Part shown: piece after piece, positions 17,043 to 26,523 of the stretch | Position numbering within the stretch: position 1 is the first letter of the stretch | How the letters are laid out: every line of letters begins with the position of its first letter | Source of the DNA: Paragemmobacter amnigenus | Lineage (GTDB): Bacteria > Pseudomonadota > Alphaproteobacteria > Rhodobacterales > Rhodobacteraceae | Length of the DNA: 64,000 nucleotides | Direction: 5' to 3' | Assembly: GCF_009908265.2 (NCBI RefSeq) | Contig: NZ_JAAATX020000002.1 | Span: forward strand, 310,001 to 374,000 | Translations under genes and position numbers: made by a program | Notes under the pieces: model-generated | What the model was told of the DNA's origin: nothing | Database searches by the model: none | Seen by the model: only the letters and a program-made list of their open reading frames with translations

Positions 17043-19013
17043 ATGGCAGACCCCGCCCGATCCGCAGCGTTTCCGCATCTTTTCAGCCCCTTGCAGATCA
17101 GGGGCGCGCGACTTCGCAACCGGATCATGTCGACCGGGCATGATACGGTCCTGCCGACGGATGGCACGGTGAACGAGGCGCTGGTCGAATATCACCGCGC
17201 GCGGGCCAAGGGCGGGGCGGGGCTGATCGTCACGCAGGTGGCGGGGGTGCACGAGACGGCGCGCTATACCTCGCACCTGCTGATGGCGACGGATGACGGC
17301 TGCATCGCGGGATACCGCCGTCTGGCCGAGGCGGTGAAGGCCGAAGGCTGTGCGATCTTCTCGCAGCTGTTCCATCCGGGGCGCGAGATCATGGAAAGCG
17401 CGGACGGACTGCTTGCCGTGGCCTATGCGCCGTCCAGCGTGCCGAACGAGCGGTTCCATGTGATGCCGCGCGCGCTGACCCAGCCGATGATCGACGAGAT
17501 CGTCGCGGGCTACGGGGCGGCGGCGCGGCGGATGTGGCAGGCGGGGCTGGACGGGGTGGAAGTGGTGGCCAGTCACGGCTATCTGCCCGCGCAATTCCTG
17601 AACCCGCGCGTGAACCTGCGGAGCGACGGATATGGCGGCGATGCGGCGGGGCGGTTGCGTTTCCTGCGCGAGGTGCTGGGGGCCATCCGTGCGGCGACGG
17701 ACGAGACCTTCGTGGTCGGCCTGCGGATCAGCGCGGGCGAGCGCGATGACGAGGGGCTGACGGCAGACGAGGCGCTGGCGGCCTGTGTCGCGCTGGGCGA
17801 GGGGCTGGATTACGTGAACGTCACGACGGGCACGTCGGCCACGGTCGGCGGGGCCGTGCATATCGCGCCGCCCATGGCCTTTGCCCCCGGCTATGTCGCA
17901 CCCGATGCGGCGGCGTTCCGCAAGGCGCTGAAGGTTCCGGTCTTTGTTGCGGGTCGCATCAACCAGCCGCAGGAGGCCGAGGCGATACTGGCCGCGGGGC
18001 GGGCGGATGTCTGCGGCATGACGCGGGCGCTGATCGCGGATCCCGAGATGCCTGCCAAGGCCGCGCGCGGGGCGGTGGACAACATCCGCGCCTGCATCGG
18101 CTGCAATCAGGCCTGCATCGGGCATTTCCACAAGGGGCTGCCGGTGTCCTGCATCCAGCATCCCGAAACGGGGCGCGAACTGGCCTATGGCACGTTGCGG
18201 CCCGTGGCGCGGCGCAAGCGGGTCATGGTGGTGGGGGGCGGGCCTGCGGGGATGAAGGCGGCGGTCACGGCGGCGAGGCGGGGGCACGATGTCACGCTTT
18301 ACGAGGCGTCCGCGCAACCGGGCGGGCAGGCGCTTCTGGCGCAGCTTTTGCCGCGGCGGGCGGAGTTCGGGGGGATCGTCACCAACCTGATGCGCGAGAT
18401 GGAACTGGCGCAGGTAGGTCTGCGGCGGGGCGTGCGGGTGGATGCCGCGCTGGTTGCGGCAGAGCGGCCCGATGCGGTGATCCTTGCCACGGGGGCAGTG
18501 CCGCATGTGCCGGAGCTGCCCACCGACGGGGGGGTGCAGGTGGTGACGGCCTGGGACGTCCTGCGCGGCGAGGTGGCGGCAGGGGCGCGCGTGGTGGTGG
18601 CCGACTGGCGCTGTGACTGGATCGGTCCGGGCGTGGCCGAGCGGCTGGCGCGGGCGGGGTCGTCGGTCACGCTGGCCGTCAACGGTCTGCACGCGGGCGA
18701 GGTGCTGCCCCTTTACGTGCGGGATGACATCGCCGCCAACCTGCATCGCCTGCGGGTCGAGGTGCGGCCCTATGCGCGGCTGTTCGGAACGGCGGGGGAT
18801 ACCGTCTTTCTCCAGCACACACCCAGCGGCGAGGCGATGGAGGTGGAGGGCGTGGACACGCTGGTGCTCTGTCTTGGCCACTGCCCCGTGGACGATCTGT
18901 CGGCGGCCATCGAGGCGATGGGGATCGAGGTGTGGATGGCCGGTGACTGCCTTGCGCCGAGGACGGCGGAAGAGGCGGTCTTCGAGGGGCTGAAGGCGGG
19001 GAACGCGGTCTGA
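17043..19013 (+). CDS. Old Yellow Enzyme-type FMN/4Fe-4S/FAD oxidoreductase (2,4-dienoyl-CoA reductase-like)
   Basis: A 656-residue three-part flavoenzyme. Residues 1-340 form the FMN-binding TIM barrel (SHGYLPAQFLNP near 177-188). Cys351, 354, 358 and 370 make the 4Fe-4S site, and the C-terminal part has a Rossmann entry VMVVGGGPAGMKAA for FAD/NAD(P)H. This is the layout of 2,4-dienoyl-CoA reductase, 2-enoate reductase, trimethylamine dehydrogenase and N-methylproline demethylase. The context suggests a later reduction or demethylation in the heterocycle pathway. The ATG at 17043 has AAGGAG at the right distance; the longer open frame overlaps marR and is rejected. Confidence 0.88.
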   Translation: MADPARSAAFPHLFSPLQIRGARLRNRIMSTGHDTVLPTDGTVNEALVEYHRARAKGGAGLIVTQVAGVHETARYTSHLLMATDDGCIAGYRRLAEAVKAEGCAIFSQLFHPGREIMESADGLLAVAYAPSSVPNERFHVMPRALTQPMIDEIVAGYGAAARRMWQAGLDGVEVVASHGYLPAQFLNPRVNLRSDGYGGDAAGRLRFLREVLGAIRAATDETFVVGLRISAGERDDEGLTADEALAACVALGEGLDYVNVTTGTSATVGGAVHIAPPMAFAPGYVAPDAAAFRKALKVPVFVAGRINQPQEAEAILAAGRADVCGMTRALIADPEMPAKAARGAVDNIRACIGCNQACIGHFHKGLPVSCIQHPETGRELAYGTLRPVARRKRVMVVGGGPAGMKAAVTAARRGHDVTLYEASAQPGGQALLAQLLPRRAEFGGIVTNLMREMELAQVGLRRGVRVDAALVAAERPDAVILATGAVPHVPELPTDGGVQVVTAWDVLRGEVAAGARVVVADWRCDWIGPGVAERLARAGSSVTLAVNGLHAGEVLPLYVRDDIAANLHRLRVEVRPYARLFGTAGDTVFLQHTPSGEAMEVEGVDTLVLCLGHCPVDDLSAAIEAMGIEVWMAGDCLAPRTAEEAVFEGLKAGNAV

Positions 19014-19026
19014 CCCGCGCGCCCGC

Positions 19027-20724
19027 TCACGTGCCGTTGCAGCCGCGCGTCAGGTCAAGATCGGCGCTTCGTACCGCGGTCGTGACGTCCATCAGGCCCA
19101 GCACGGTGTGGAACAGGTTGTCCTGTGTGACGGGAGCGTCTGCCTTTGCCGCCAGGCAGCTCCCGTCGACCCCGAGCGCGTTCCGGTAGGCATCGGAAAG
19201 CCACATGACCATCGGTACGCTGGTCTGCGTTTCGGGCGCCATGAAGTAGGGCGCGGCGTGCAGGTAAAGCCCGTTCTCGCCCAGCGACTCGCCATGGTCG
19301 GACAGGAAGACGACGGCGGGGAGCACCGTTTCCTGCGCATTCAGCATGTCGATGGTCCGCGAGATGACGTGGTCTGTGAACAGGATCGTGTTGTCATAAG
19401 CGTTGGTGATCTCTTCCGCCGTGCAATCGGCAAATTCGGCGGTGTGGCAGGCGGGTTTGAAGGTTTCGAATTCGCGCGGATAGCGCAGGTAGTAGGAGGG
19501 GCCGTGGCTGCCGATCATGTGGATGAACAGCACCGTGTCGCGGGTGATGTCGGGAAGGGCGGCAGCGAGGGGGGCAAGGAAGACCGCATCGGTGCATTCG
19601 CCTTGGGCACAGGCGGCGGGGTCGTCCGAAGGGCCCATCCGCCGCACCCTGCCCAGCCGCGATGCCGTGCCCTGATCGCCTGTGTTGTTGTCCCACCAGA
19701 GCACATCGACACCGGCATGGCCCAGCACGTCGATCAGGTTCTCTTGCCTGATGGCCGCATCGTAGGAATAGCCGTCCTGCGTCAGGTTCGACATCATGCA
19801 GGGGACCGACACGGCGGTCGACGTCCCGCAAGCGGTGACGTCCGAGAAGTTCACGACGCCGCGCTTCGCCAGTTGCGGCGTGGTCGGGCGGTCGTAACCG
19901 TTGAGCGCGAAGTTCTGCGCGCGGGCGGTTTCGCCCACGAAGACCACGGTCAGCACCGGCTTTGCTGCCGCAGTGACAAGCGGCCCCTTCCTTGCGTCAC
20001 GGCCCAGCGGAGCGACCGTCACGTCGCGGGATTTCAGCATCATCTTTGCATAGCGTGCCGCGCCGCCGATGGCTGCGCCGGGCTGGTAGCTAGCCAGCAC
20101 GTCCTTGCGCTCGCGGGCGACGGCGGAGAAGGCCTTGTAATCCGAAAACAGCGCAGCGGCGAACACCGCAACGGTCAGCGCTACGGTCATCACCCAGCGC
20201 CAAAGGCCACCCAGCATGCCCGCCGGGCGCACTTTGAACCACATGGCCGCGACCGAGGGCAGGATGCCCCAGACCAGCACATGGATCACGAAGTTCGCGG
20301 TGACGAGGTGTTTCGACTCGGTCACTGTCGTCAGCATCGCGTTCTGGATCATCTCGCGGTCGATCACGATACCGAGCTTGTCCATGTAGTAGGATGTGAC
20401 GGCGGACAGGGTGAGCAGGACAACGGCGGCGGGGCGCAACAGGACGCGCAGACCGAAGACGACCAGCGTCAGGAGCGTCAGCATCCAGACTGCCATCCCC
20501 CAGCCCAGCAGTTGCAGCGGGTGGTCCCCGAAGACCGCATAGGCGCGGCCCCAGAAGGTGGCGTTGTCCGCCGCCATGATGAAGGCCGACACGCCCAGCG
20601 CATAGGTCAGTGCGGACACTTCGGGGCGACGGGACAGCCGCCTGTCCGCAAGACCGCGTGTCCAGGTCCGGGGGGGCGCGTCCGGTGTGCCGGTCCGGTC
20701 GGCGGGCAAGGTCGGTGCGGTCAC
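19027..20724 (-). CDS. eptA: Lipid A phosphoethanolamine transferase (EptA-like)
   Basis: Inner-membrane enzyme that adds phosphoethanolamine to lipid A or related glycolipids. It is about 565 residues with a GTG start; an N-terminal domain of about five membrane helices (residues 40-195) precedes a periplasmic sulfatase-fold domain. Catalytic features are VGETAR (263-268, metal-binding Glu), CGTSTAVSVPC (299-309) with the nucleophilic Thr, GSHGPSYY and SDHGESLGE. It ends 13 nt from the convergent flavoprotein gene and seems to be an independent unit. The family alters outer-membrane charge and can affect polymyxin sensitivity. Confidence 0.9.
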   Translation of the reverse strand: MTAPTLPADRTGTPDAPPRTWTRGLADRRLSRRPEVSALTYALGVSAFIMAADNATFWGRAYAVFGDHPLQLLGWGMAVWMLTLLTLVVFGLRVLLRPAAVVLLTLSAVTSYYMDKLGIVIDREMIQNAMLTTVTESKHLVTANFVIHVLVWGILPSVAAMWFKVRPAGMLGGLWRWVMTVALTVAVFAAALFSDYKAFSAVARERKDVLASYQPGAAIGGAARYAKMMLKSRDVTVAPLGRDARKGPLVTAAAKPVLTVVFVGETARAQNFALNGYDRPTTPQLAKRGVVNFSDVTACGTSTAVSVPCMMSNLTQDGYSYDAAIRQENLIDVLGHAGVDVLWWDNNTGDQGTASRLGRVRRMGPSDDPAACAQGECTDAVFLAPLAAALPDITRDTVLFIHMIGSHGPSYYLRYPREFETFKPACHTAEFADCTAEEITNAYDNTILFTDHVISRTIDMLNAQETVLPAVVFLSDHGESLGENGLYLHAAPYFMAPETQTSVPMVMWLSDAYRNALGVDGSCLAAKADAPVTQDNLFHTVLGLMDVTTAVRSADLDLTRGCNGT

Positions 20725-20871
20725 GTCATGTCATCCTGAAGGCGCACCGCGACGGGTGCCGTTCCGCCGGCCGCTAGCGGGTCGTGCGGGCGCGCACCAT
20801 GGGCCGAAGGTGCGGCCTGCACGGGATAGAACCTGAGTTGCAGGCGGCTACGGGCGCGCGGCTGCCGATGT

Positions 20872-20945
20872 ATCCGTTTTGCCGGAATCGTTTTCCGTGA
20901 TATTGACGAAGCGGGTGCAATGGACGTATATCCGCTAAAACGGAT
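20872..20945. promoter_or_regulatory. kbl-tdh promoter with two copies of a 16-bp inverted operator-like repeat
   Basis: A sigma70-like promoter reads TTGACG (20903-20908), 17-nt spacer, GTATAT (20926-20931). The perfect inverted repeat ATCCG-CTAAAA-CGGAT (20930-20945) overlaps the -10 end and start site. Its reverse complement matches 13 of 16 bases at 20872-20887, upstream of the -35. A looser copy, ATCGTTTTCCGTGAT, covers 20887-20901. The layout suggests repression by an unidentified regulator that binds both sides of the promoter. Confidence 0.55.
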
Positions 20946-20956
20946 GAGGTTCCGAC

Positions 20957-22147
<1,191 letters not shown>

Positions 22148-22148
22148 C

Positions 22149-23186
22149 ATGTCGAACATGATGAAGGCGCTGGCCAAGACCAAGCCGGAACCGGGGCTGT
22201 GGATGGAGCGCCGCGCGGTGCCCGAGATCGGGCCGGATGACGTGCTGATCCGCATCCGCAAGACGGGCATCTGCGGGACGGATATCCACATCTGGAACTG
22301 GGACGACTGGGCTGCGCGCACGGTGCCTGTGGGTCTGGTGACGGGCCATGAATTCGCGGGCGAGATCGTGGAGATCGGGCGCAACGTCGAAGGGCTGGCC
22401 ATCGGGCAGCGCTGTTCGGGCGAGGGGCATCTGATCGGGCGGCAGTCGCGGCAGAGCCGCGCGGGCAAGTTCCATCTGGACCCGGCCACGCGCGGGATCG
22501 GGGTGAACGAACAGGGCGCATTTGCCGAGTATCTGCGCCTGCCTGCCTTCAACGTGGTGCCTCTTCCCGATGCGATCGATGACGAGATCGGTGCTATCCT
22601 CGATCCGTTGGGAAATGCTGTGCATACCGCGCTCTCCTTCGATCTGGTGGGCGAGGATGTGCTGATCACCGGCGCCGGTCCCATCGGGATCATGGCGGCG
22701 GCGGTGGCGCGGCATGTGGGGGCGCGGCATGTGGTCATCACGGACGTGAACCCGGCGCGGCTGGAGCTGGCGGCGCAGGTGGCGGATGTGGTGCCGGTCG
22801 ATGTCACGAAAGAGAATCTGGCCGACGTCAAGGCGCGGCTGAAGATGACCGAGGGGTTCGATGTCGGGATGGAGATGAGCGGCAATCAGGCTGCACTCGA
22901 CCAGATGGTCGAGGCGATGGTCATGGGCGGGCGCATCGCGATGCTGGGCATCCCCCCGGGCAAGAGCCCCGTGGACTGGAGCCGGATCGTCTTCAAGGCC
23001 ATTACGATCAAGGGCGTCTACGGGCGCGAGATCTTCGAGACATGGTACAAGATGATCGCCATGCTTGAAAACGGGCTGGACGTCCGCAAGGTCATCACCC
23101 ACCGCTTCGGGGTGGACGCGTTCCGCGACGGCTTCATGGCGATGAAATCCGGCCAGTCGGGCAAGGTCGTGCTCGACTGGACCTGA
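22149..23186 (+). CDS. tdh: L-threonine 3-dehydrogenase, structural-zinc cysteines replaced
   Basis: Zinc medium-chain dehydrogenase of 345 residues that oxidises L-threonine to 2-amino-3-ketobutyrate with NAD. The catalytic zinc region is intact (Cys42, His67, Glu68). The four cysteines that bind structural zinc in the E. coli enzyme are absent: the corresponding segment reads [20 protein letters not shown], with Gly, Ser, Ser and Asp at those sites. Flanking sequence still matches threonine dehydrogenase ([15 protein letters not shown]), so the family call stands. It is translated one base after kbl. Confidence 0.93.
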   Translation: MSNMMKALAKTKPEPGLWMERRAVPEIGPDDVLIRIRKTGICGTDIHIWNWDDWAARTVPVGLVTGHEFAGEIVEIGRNVEGLAIGQRCSGEGHLIGRQSRQSRAGKFHLDPATRGIGVNEQGAFAEYLRLPAFNVVPLPDAIDDEIGAILDPLGNAVHTALSFDLVGEDVLITGAGPIGIMAAAVARHVGARHVVITDVNPARLELAAQVADVVPVDVTKENLADVKARLKMTEGFDVGMEMSGNQAALDQMVEAMVMGGRIAMLGIPPGKSPVDWSRIVFKAITIKGVYGREIFETWYKMIAMLENGLDVRKVITHRFGVDAFRDGFMAMKSGQSGKVVLDWT

Positions 23187-23243
23187 CGGGGAACAGGCGG
23201 CGTCCTTGTCCGTTCCCCTCCTTTGGCGGGGCCGGAGGGCGGG

Positions 23244-24221
23244 ATGCGGACGGATGTGGCGATTGTCGGGGCGGGGCCTGCGGGGCTGACGGCGGCCATA
23301 TTCCTTGCCCGCTTCGGGCGCAGCGTCTGCGTGCTGGAGGATGGCGAAAGCCGCGCGCGGCTGATCCCGCGGTCGCATAACCATCCGGCCTTTCCTGACG
23401 GCATACGTGGCGAGGCACTGCTGGCGCGGATGCGCGAACAGCTCGCGCGCTATGCCCCCGGCACGGTGTCCGCCCGGGTGCGTGGCATGGCGCGAGGGGA
23501 AGACGGTTTCGTTCTCGACGCGGGCGAAGAGCGGCTGGAGGCGCGGTTCGTCCTGCTGGCCACCGGTGTGACAGACAGGCTGCCGCCGCTGGCGGATGCG
23601 GCGGGCCATGTGCGGGCGGGACTGATCCGGCAATGCCCGATCTGCGACGGGTACGAGGTGCGCGGCCAGCGGGTGGCTGTGATCGGCGATCTGCCGTGCA
23701 CAGCGGGCGAGGCACTGTTCCTGCGCCCCTTTGCCGGTTCGGTGACGGTGGTCACGCTGGGCGGGCCGTTGCAGGTCGCGCCCGAGGACATCGTGCGGTT
23801 GCGGCGGGCGGATATCGGGATCGAGGAGCGGGCGGTGGCGCGGATGGTTGCACAGGATGGTCTTGTGTTGCGGATGGCGGATGGCACCACGACCGGTTTC
23901 GACTGCGCCTATGCCGCGCTTGGCGTGGTGCCGCGGCTGGATTGTCTGGGCAAGCTTGCCCCGCAGCGCGACGGCGAGGGCCGCATCCTGACCGACAGGC
24001 GGCAGGAGACGGACGTGGACGGACTTTTTGCGGCAGGGGACGTCGTCACGGGGTTGAACCAGATCGCCGTAGCGATGGCGCAGGCCGAGGTGGCAGCCGT
24101 GGCGATCCACAACCGGCTGCGGACGGCCGAAGGAATGACCCTGACCAACTCCGATATGCCTGCCCGCCGGGCGGCGGGTTTTGCACGCGCGGGGCTTGCG
24201 CGCGGGAAGCGGGTCGTATAG
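23244..24221 (+). CDS. NAD(P)/FAD-dependent oxidoreductase, thioredoxin-reductase-like
   Basis: A 325-residue two-dinucleotide-domain flavoprotein. [14 protein letters not shown] at the N-terminus binds FAD, the redox pair is Cys131-Pro-Ile-Cys134, and LFAAGDVV near the C-terminus is the second FAD contact. Low-molecular-weight thioredoxin reductases have this order, but the central NAD(P)H motif reads [12 protein letters not shown] rather than the usual GGGxSA, so the reductant may differ. No thioredoxin gene is adjacent. The ATG at 23244 follows GGAGGGCGGG. It ends 15 nt before tRNA-Cys. Confidence 0.85.
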   Translation: MRTDVAIVGAGPAGLTAAIFLARFGRSVCVLEDGESRARLIPRSHNHPAFPDGIRGEALLARMREQLARYAPGTVSARVRGMARGEDGFVLDAGEERLEARFVLLATGVTDRLPPLADAAGHVRAGLIRQCPICDGYEVRGQRVAVIGDLPCTAGEALFLRPFAGSVTVVTLGGPLQVAPEDIVRLRRADIGIEERAVARMVAQDGLVLRMADGTTTGFDCAYAALGVVPRLDCLGKLAPQRDGEGRILTDRRQETDVDGLFAAGDVVTGLNQIAVAMAQAEVAAVAIHNRLRTAEGMTLTNSDMPARRAAGFARAGLARGKRVV

Positions 24222-24236
24222 GTCAAGCGTGCTCTC

Positions 24237-24310
24237 GGCGGGTTGGCGGAGAGGTTACGCAGCGGATTGCAAATCCGTGAAGACCGGTTCGATTCCGGTA
24301 CCCGCCTCCA
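24237..24310 (+). tRNA. tRNA-Cys (GCA)
   Basis: A 74-nt cloverleaf including encoded CCA. The acceptor stem pairs GGCGGGT with ACCCGCC, the anticodon stem GCGGA pairs with TCCGT around loop TTGCAAA (anticodon GCA), and the T-arm contains GGTTCGATTCC. The discriminator is U, as expected for tRNA-Cys. Confidence 0.97.
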
Positions 24311-24753
24311 GAGCTGTCCCCGAAAATCTGGCATCTTCCGGTTGGTCGCAAATCACAGCGACGTGCTGCCACACTCTTTCGTCTGGGTGGAACCAACGTA
24401 GGGTTCAAAGAGCTACATATTTAGATCGAAAAATTGCAGACGAATGATGCCTTGATGATCGAAAGATCAAATAAGGCATACGGACGCCGCTTCGCCAGCG
24501 GCGCAGCCTGATCGTTAACTGTTCTTACGGCACCGTCTGGCGCCGTTTTAGGGCAGTGGCGGAAAAAAATGACCAGAAGGTTCGACCCCGTTTCCCGACC
24601 CGCGGTGGCGCGCGGGGACGCGTTTGTCTTGGTTGGCTCGACTTCCGGATGGGTCGTGGCGGGACATTGGGCGGGCGCGGTCTGCGCGGGCACGGAATTC
24701 GCAACCTCCGGTCGCAAGAGGGGCCAGAATGGCTCCCTGTGCGAGGGTCGGTC
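24311..24753. other. 443-nt gap between tRNA-Cys and the glycosidase-like gene
   Basis: No convincing gene is visible. The first 100 nt are featureless. The stretch 24400-24440 is unusually AT-rich for this genome and could hold a promoter (CATATTTAGATC). It is followed by the three hairpins listed as a possible small RNA. Open frames across 24556-24753 run into the next gene but have no ribosome site and read like out-of-frame GC-rich sequence. Confidence 0.5.
24447..24550 (+). ncRNA. Candidate small structured RNA
   Basis: Three stem-loops lie in a row. The first (24447-24479) pairs ATGCCTT with AAGGCAT, then TGATC with GATCA capped by a GAAA (GNRA) tetraloop. The second (24485-24503) is a perfect 7-bp stem CGCCGCT/AGCGGCG. 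The third (24527-24546) pairs ACGGCACC with GGCGCCGT with one mismatch and runs into TTTT, like a terminator. The GNRA loop and T-run both read correctly only on the plus strand. It could instead be the 3' end of the tRNA transcript. Confidence 0.3.
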
Positions 24754-26523
24754 ATGACGGTGCTTACGGTACAGACGGGCGGGATGGCGGCGGTAGAAAC
24801 GGGCCATCTCTGGAGCGAGGCGATGTTCGGGTCGCGGTATACGGGGTTTCGAAGCCTCGACCGCTTCGAAGAGCAGCTTGGTGGGAACGGGACGGGGCTG
24901 ATCACCTGGCCGGGCGGCTATCTTTCGGAAACGGCCGAGAGCCGCTACGGGCTGGGCTTTGACGGGCTGTTCAACCCGGGCGAGAACCGCCCCGGGCTGG
25001 CCGAGATGTTCGACCTTGCCGACCGGCAGGGGGCTGCCCTTGCGATCATCCTTCCGACGGCGCGCTATGTGGGCAATGATGCCCTGCTTCGGGCCGACAT
25101 CCGCAATTTCATGGGCGATCTTCTGTCGGGCCAGTATGGCGCGGCTCCGTCGGACCTAATCTTCGAGATCGGCAGCGAGTATTACGTGAACTTCCCCGTC
25201 GGAGCGACCGAGGCGCGGGATTACGGCCACATCGCCAATGTCTACATGGAAGAATTGTCCGCAGCGCTGAACAATCCGGCGGTCAACCTGATCGGGCTTG
25301 ACCCTGTGATCGCGGTACAGGCGGGGCGGACGCTGGCCGATGACGAGATCATCCGCGACCAGCTGTCCGATGATGCGCTGGTCGAGGTGGACCAGATCGT
25401 TCATCACCGCTTTGCCTTCAACGCCACGGGTGTGGACAAGGGCGCGGACCAGTTCCACACCGTGATCGAGGCCTGGCGCATGGATGCGGCAGAGCTTGGC
25501 GGCGACGGGCCGGACCTGTTCCTGAGCGCCTACGGTGTGGGGTCCTACACGCGGGACGAGGCGCTGCGTGACTTTCTGGCTGCAGACAAAGCCGCGGGGG
25601 GCACTCTGTCCGCACGGGATGTGGACCTGCAGGCGCGCACCCATACGGGGTTCGAGACTTTCTGGCAGCAACAGCTTGGCCTGCGCGACTACGGGGCCGA
25701 GCATCCGCGCCTGCTGCTGGAGATGATGTCGGAATACGGGGCCGAGGGGATGGTCGCGGCCTCGTCCCACGGGACCGACATGATCCACCCGGGGCGGCTG
25801 TCGCTGGAGGATGGATCGGGCGTCGCGCAGAAGTTCATCGGGCAGGAAATGCTTGATATGATGGCCGAAAGCATCGGCGGGACAAGGTCGCTGTCGATCA
25901 ACCTGCAGAACGACCGCGCGGACGAGATCTGGACCTACGGGTTCGAGAATGATGACAAGCTGGTGATCTTCCTGTCGGCGGATTCCACTCCGCCTGACGG
26001 GGTGACGCTGAAGCTTTCCGGTCTGGGGTCGGTCTATCGGCAGGTGACGGCCGAAAGCCTGACGGCGCGGACACCCGATGACTGGATGGCCCGTTTCGGC
26101 ATTGCCGACAATTCGGAGGTGGACGAAACGCCCGAGGCGGGGACCTTTGCGCTGGGTGTGCGTCAGGCCGTGACGCCGGTGGTGATGGACGGGGCGGTGG
26201 AGGTCGGCTTCTCCGCGCCCAACGAGGTGATCCGGCTGTCCTTTGCCAAGACGGCTGCCGGTGCGGCCGAGATTGCCACGTTCACCGAAGCGCCGACACT
26301 GCAGATCGGGCCGGAATGGACGCCCGACGAACTGGCCGGTGGCGGGCCGCAGGTGATGCTGCATTCGCAGATGGCCGACCTGCCCGTGGTGCCGATGGAA
26401 GAGCCCGAGCCGGACAGCGTGACCCATGCGGATTCCGAAGTCGTGCATCACGACTCCGGCGGGGCTGGCGAAGGCGGCTTTGCGCTGGCGCTGATGCCGC
26501 TTCTGTTCCTTTTCGGCCTTTGA
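24754..26523 (+). CDS. Glycoside-hydrolase-like protein with hydrophobic C-terminal tail
   Basis: A 589-residue protein I cannot assign firmly. The N-terminal two thirds look like a TIM-barrel glycosidase: TGLITWPGGYLSE early, then DLIFEIGSEYYV, where the Glu before GSE resembles the acid/base Glu of GH-A enzymes. There is no N-terminal signal peptide from the ATG at 24754, which has a GAGGG leader. The last 21 residues are a Gly-rich spacer and a hydrophobic segment (GEGGFALALMPLLFLFGL) with no basic end. RTX repeats are absent. Export or anchoring through the C-terminus is possible. It converges with the next gene with no bases between. Confidence 0.6.
   Translation: MTVLTVQTGGMAAVETGHLWSEAMFGSRYTGFRSLDRFEEQLGGNGTGLITWPGGYLSETAESRYGLGFDGLFNPGENRPGLAEMFDLADRQGAALAIILPTARYVGNDALLRADIRNFMGDLLSGQYGAAPSDLIFEIGSEYYVNFPVGATEARDYGHIANVYMEELSAALNNPAVNLIGLDPVIAVQAGRTLADDEIIRDQLSDDALVEVDQIVHHRFAFNATGVDKGADQFHTVIEAWRMDAAELGGDGPDLFLSAYGVGSYTRDEALRDFLAADKAAGGTLSARDVDLQARTHTGFETFWQQQLGLRDYGAEHPRLLLEMMSEYGAEGMVAASSHGTDMIHPGRLSLEDGSGVAQKFIGQEMLDMMAESIGGTRSLSINLQNDRADEIWTYGFENDDKLVIFLSADSTPPDGVTLKLSGLGSVYRQVTAESLTARTPDDWMARFGIADNSEVDETPEAGTFALGVRQAVTPVVMDGAVEVGFSAPNEVIRLSFAKTAAGAAEIATFTEAPTLQIGPEWTPDELAGGGPQVMLHSQMADLPVVPMEEPEPDSVTHADSEVVHHDSGGAGEGGFALALMPLLFLFGL

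Noticed and set aside
24237-24753. tRNA-Cys as the attachment site of an integrated element
   Set aside because: No integrase gene and no downstream copy of the tRNA 3' end was seen in the window; flanking genes look chromosomal.
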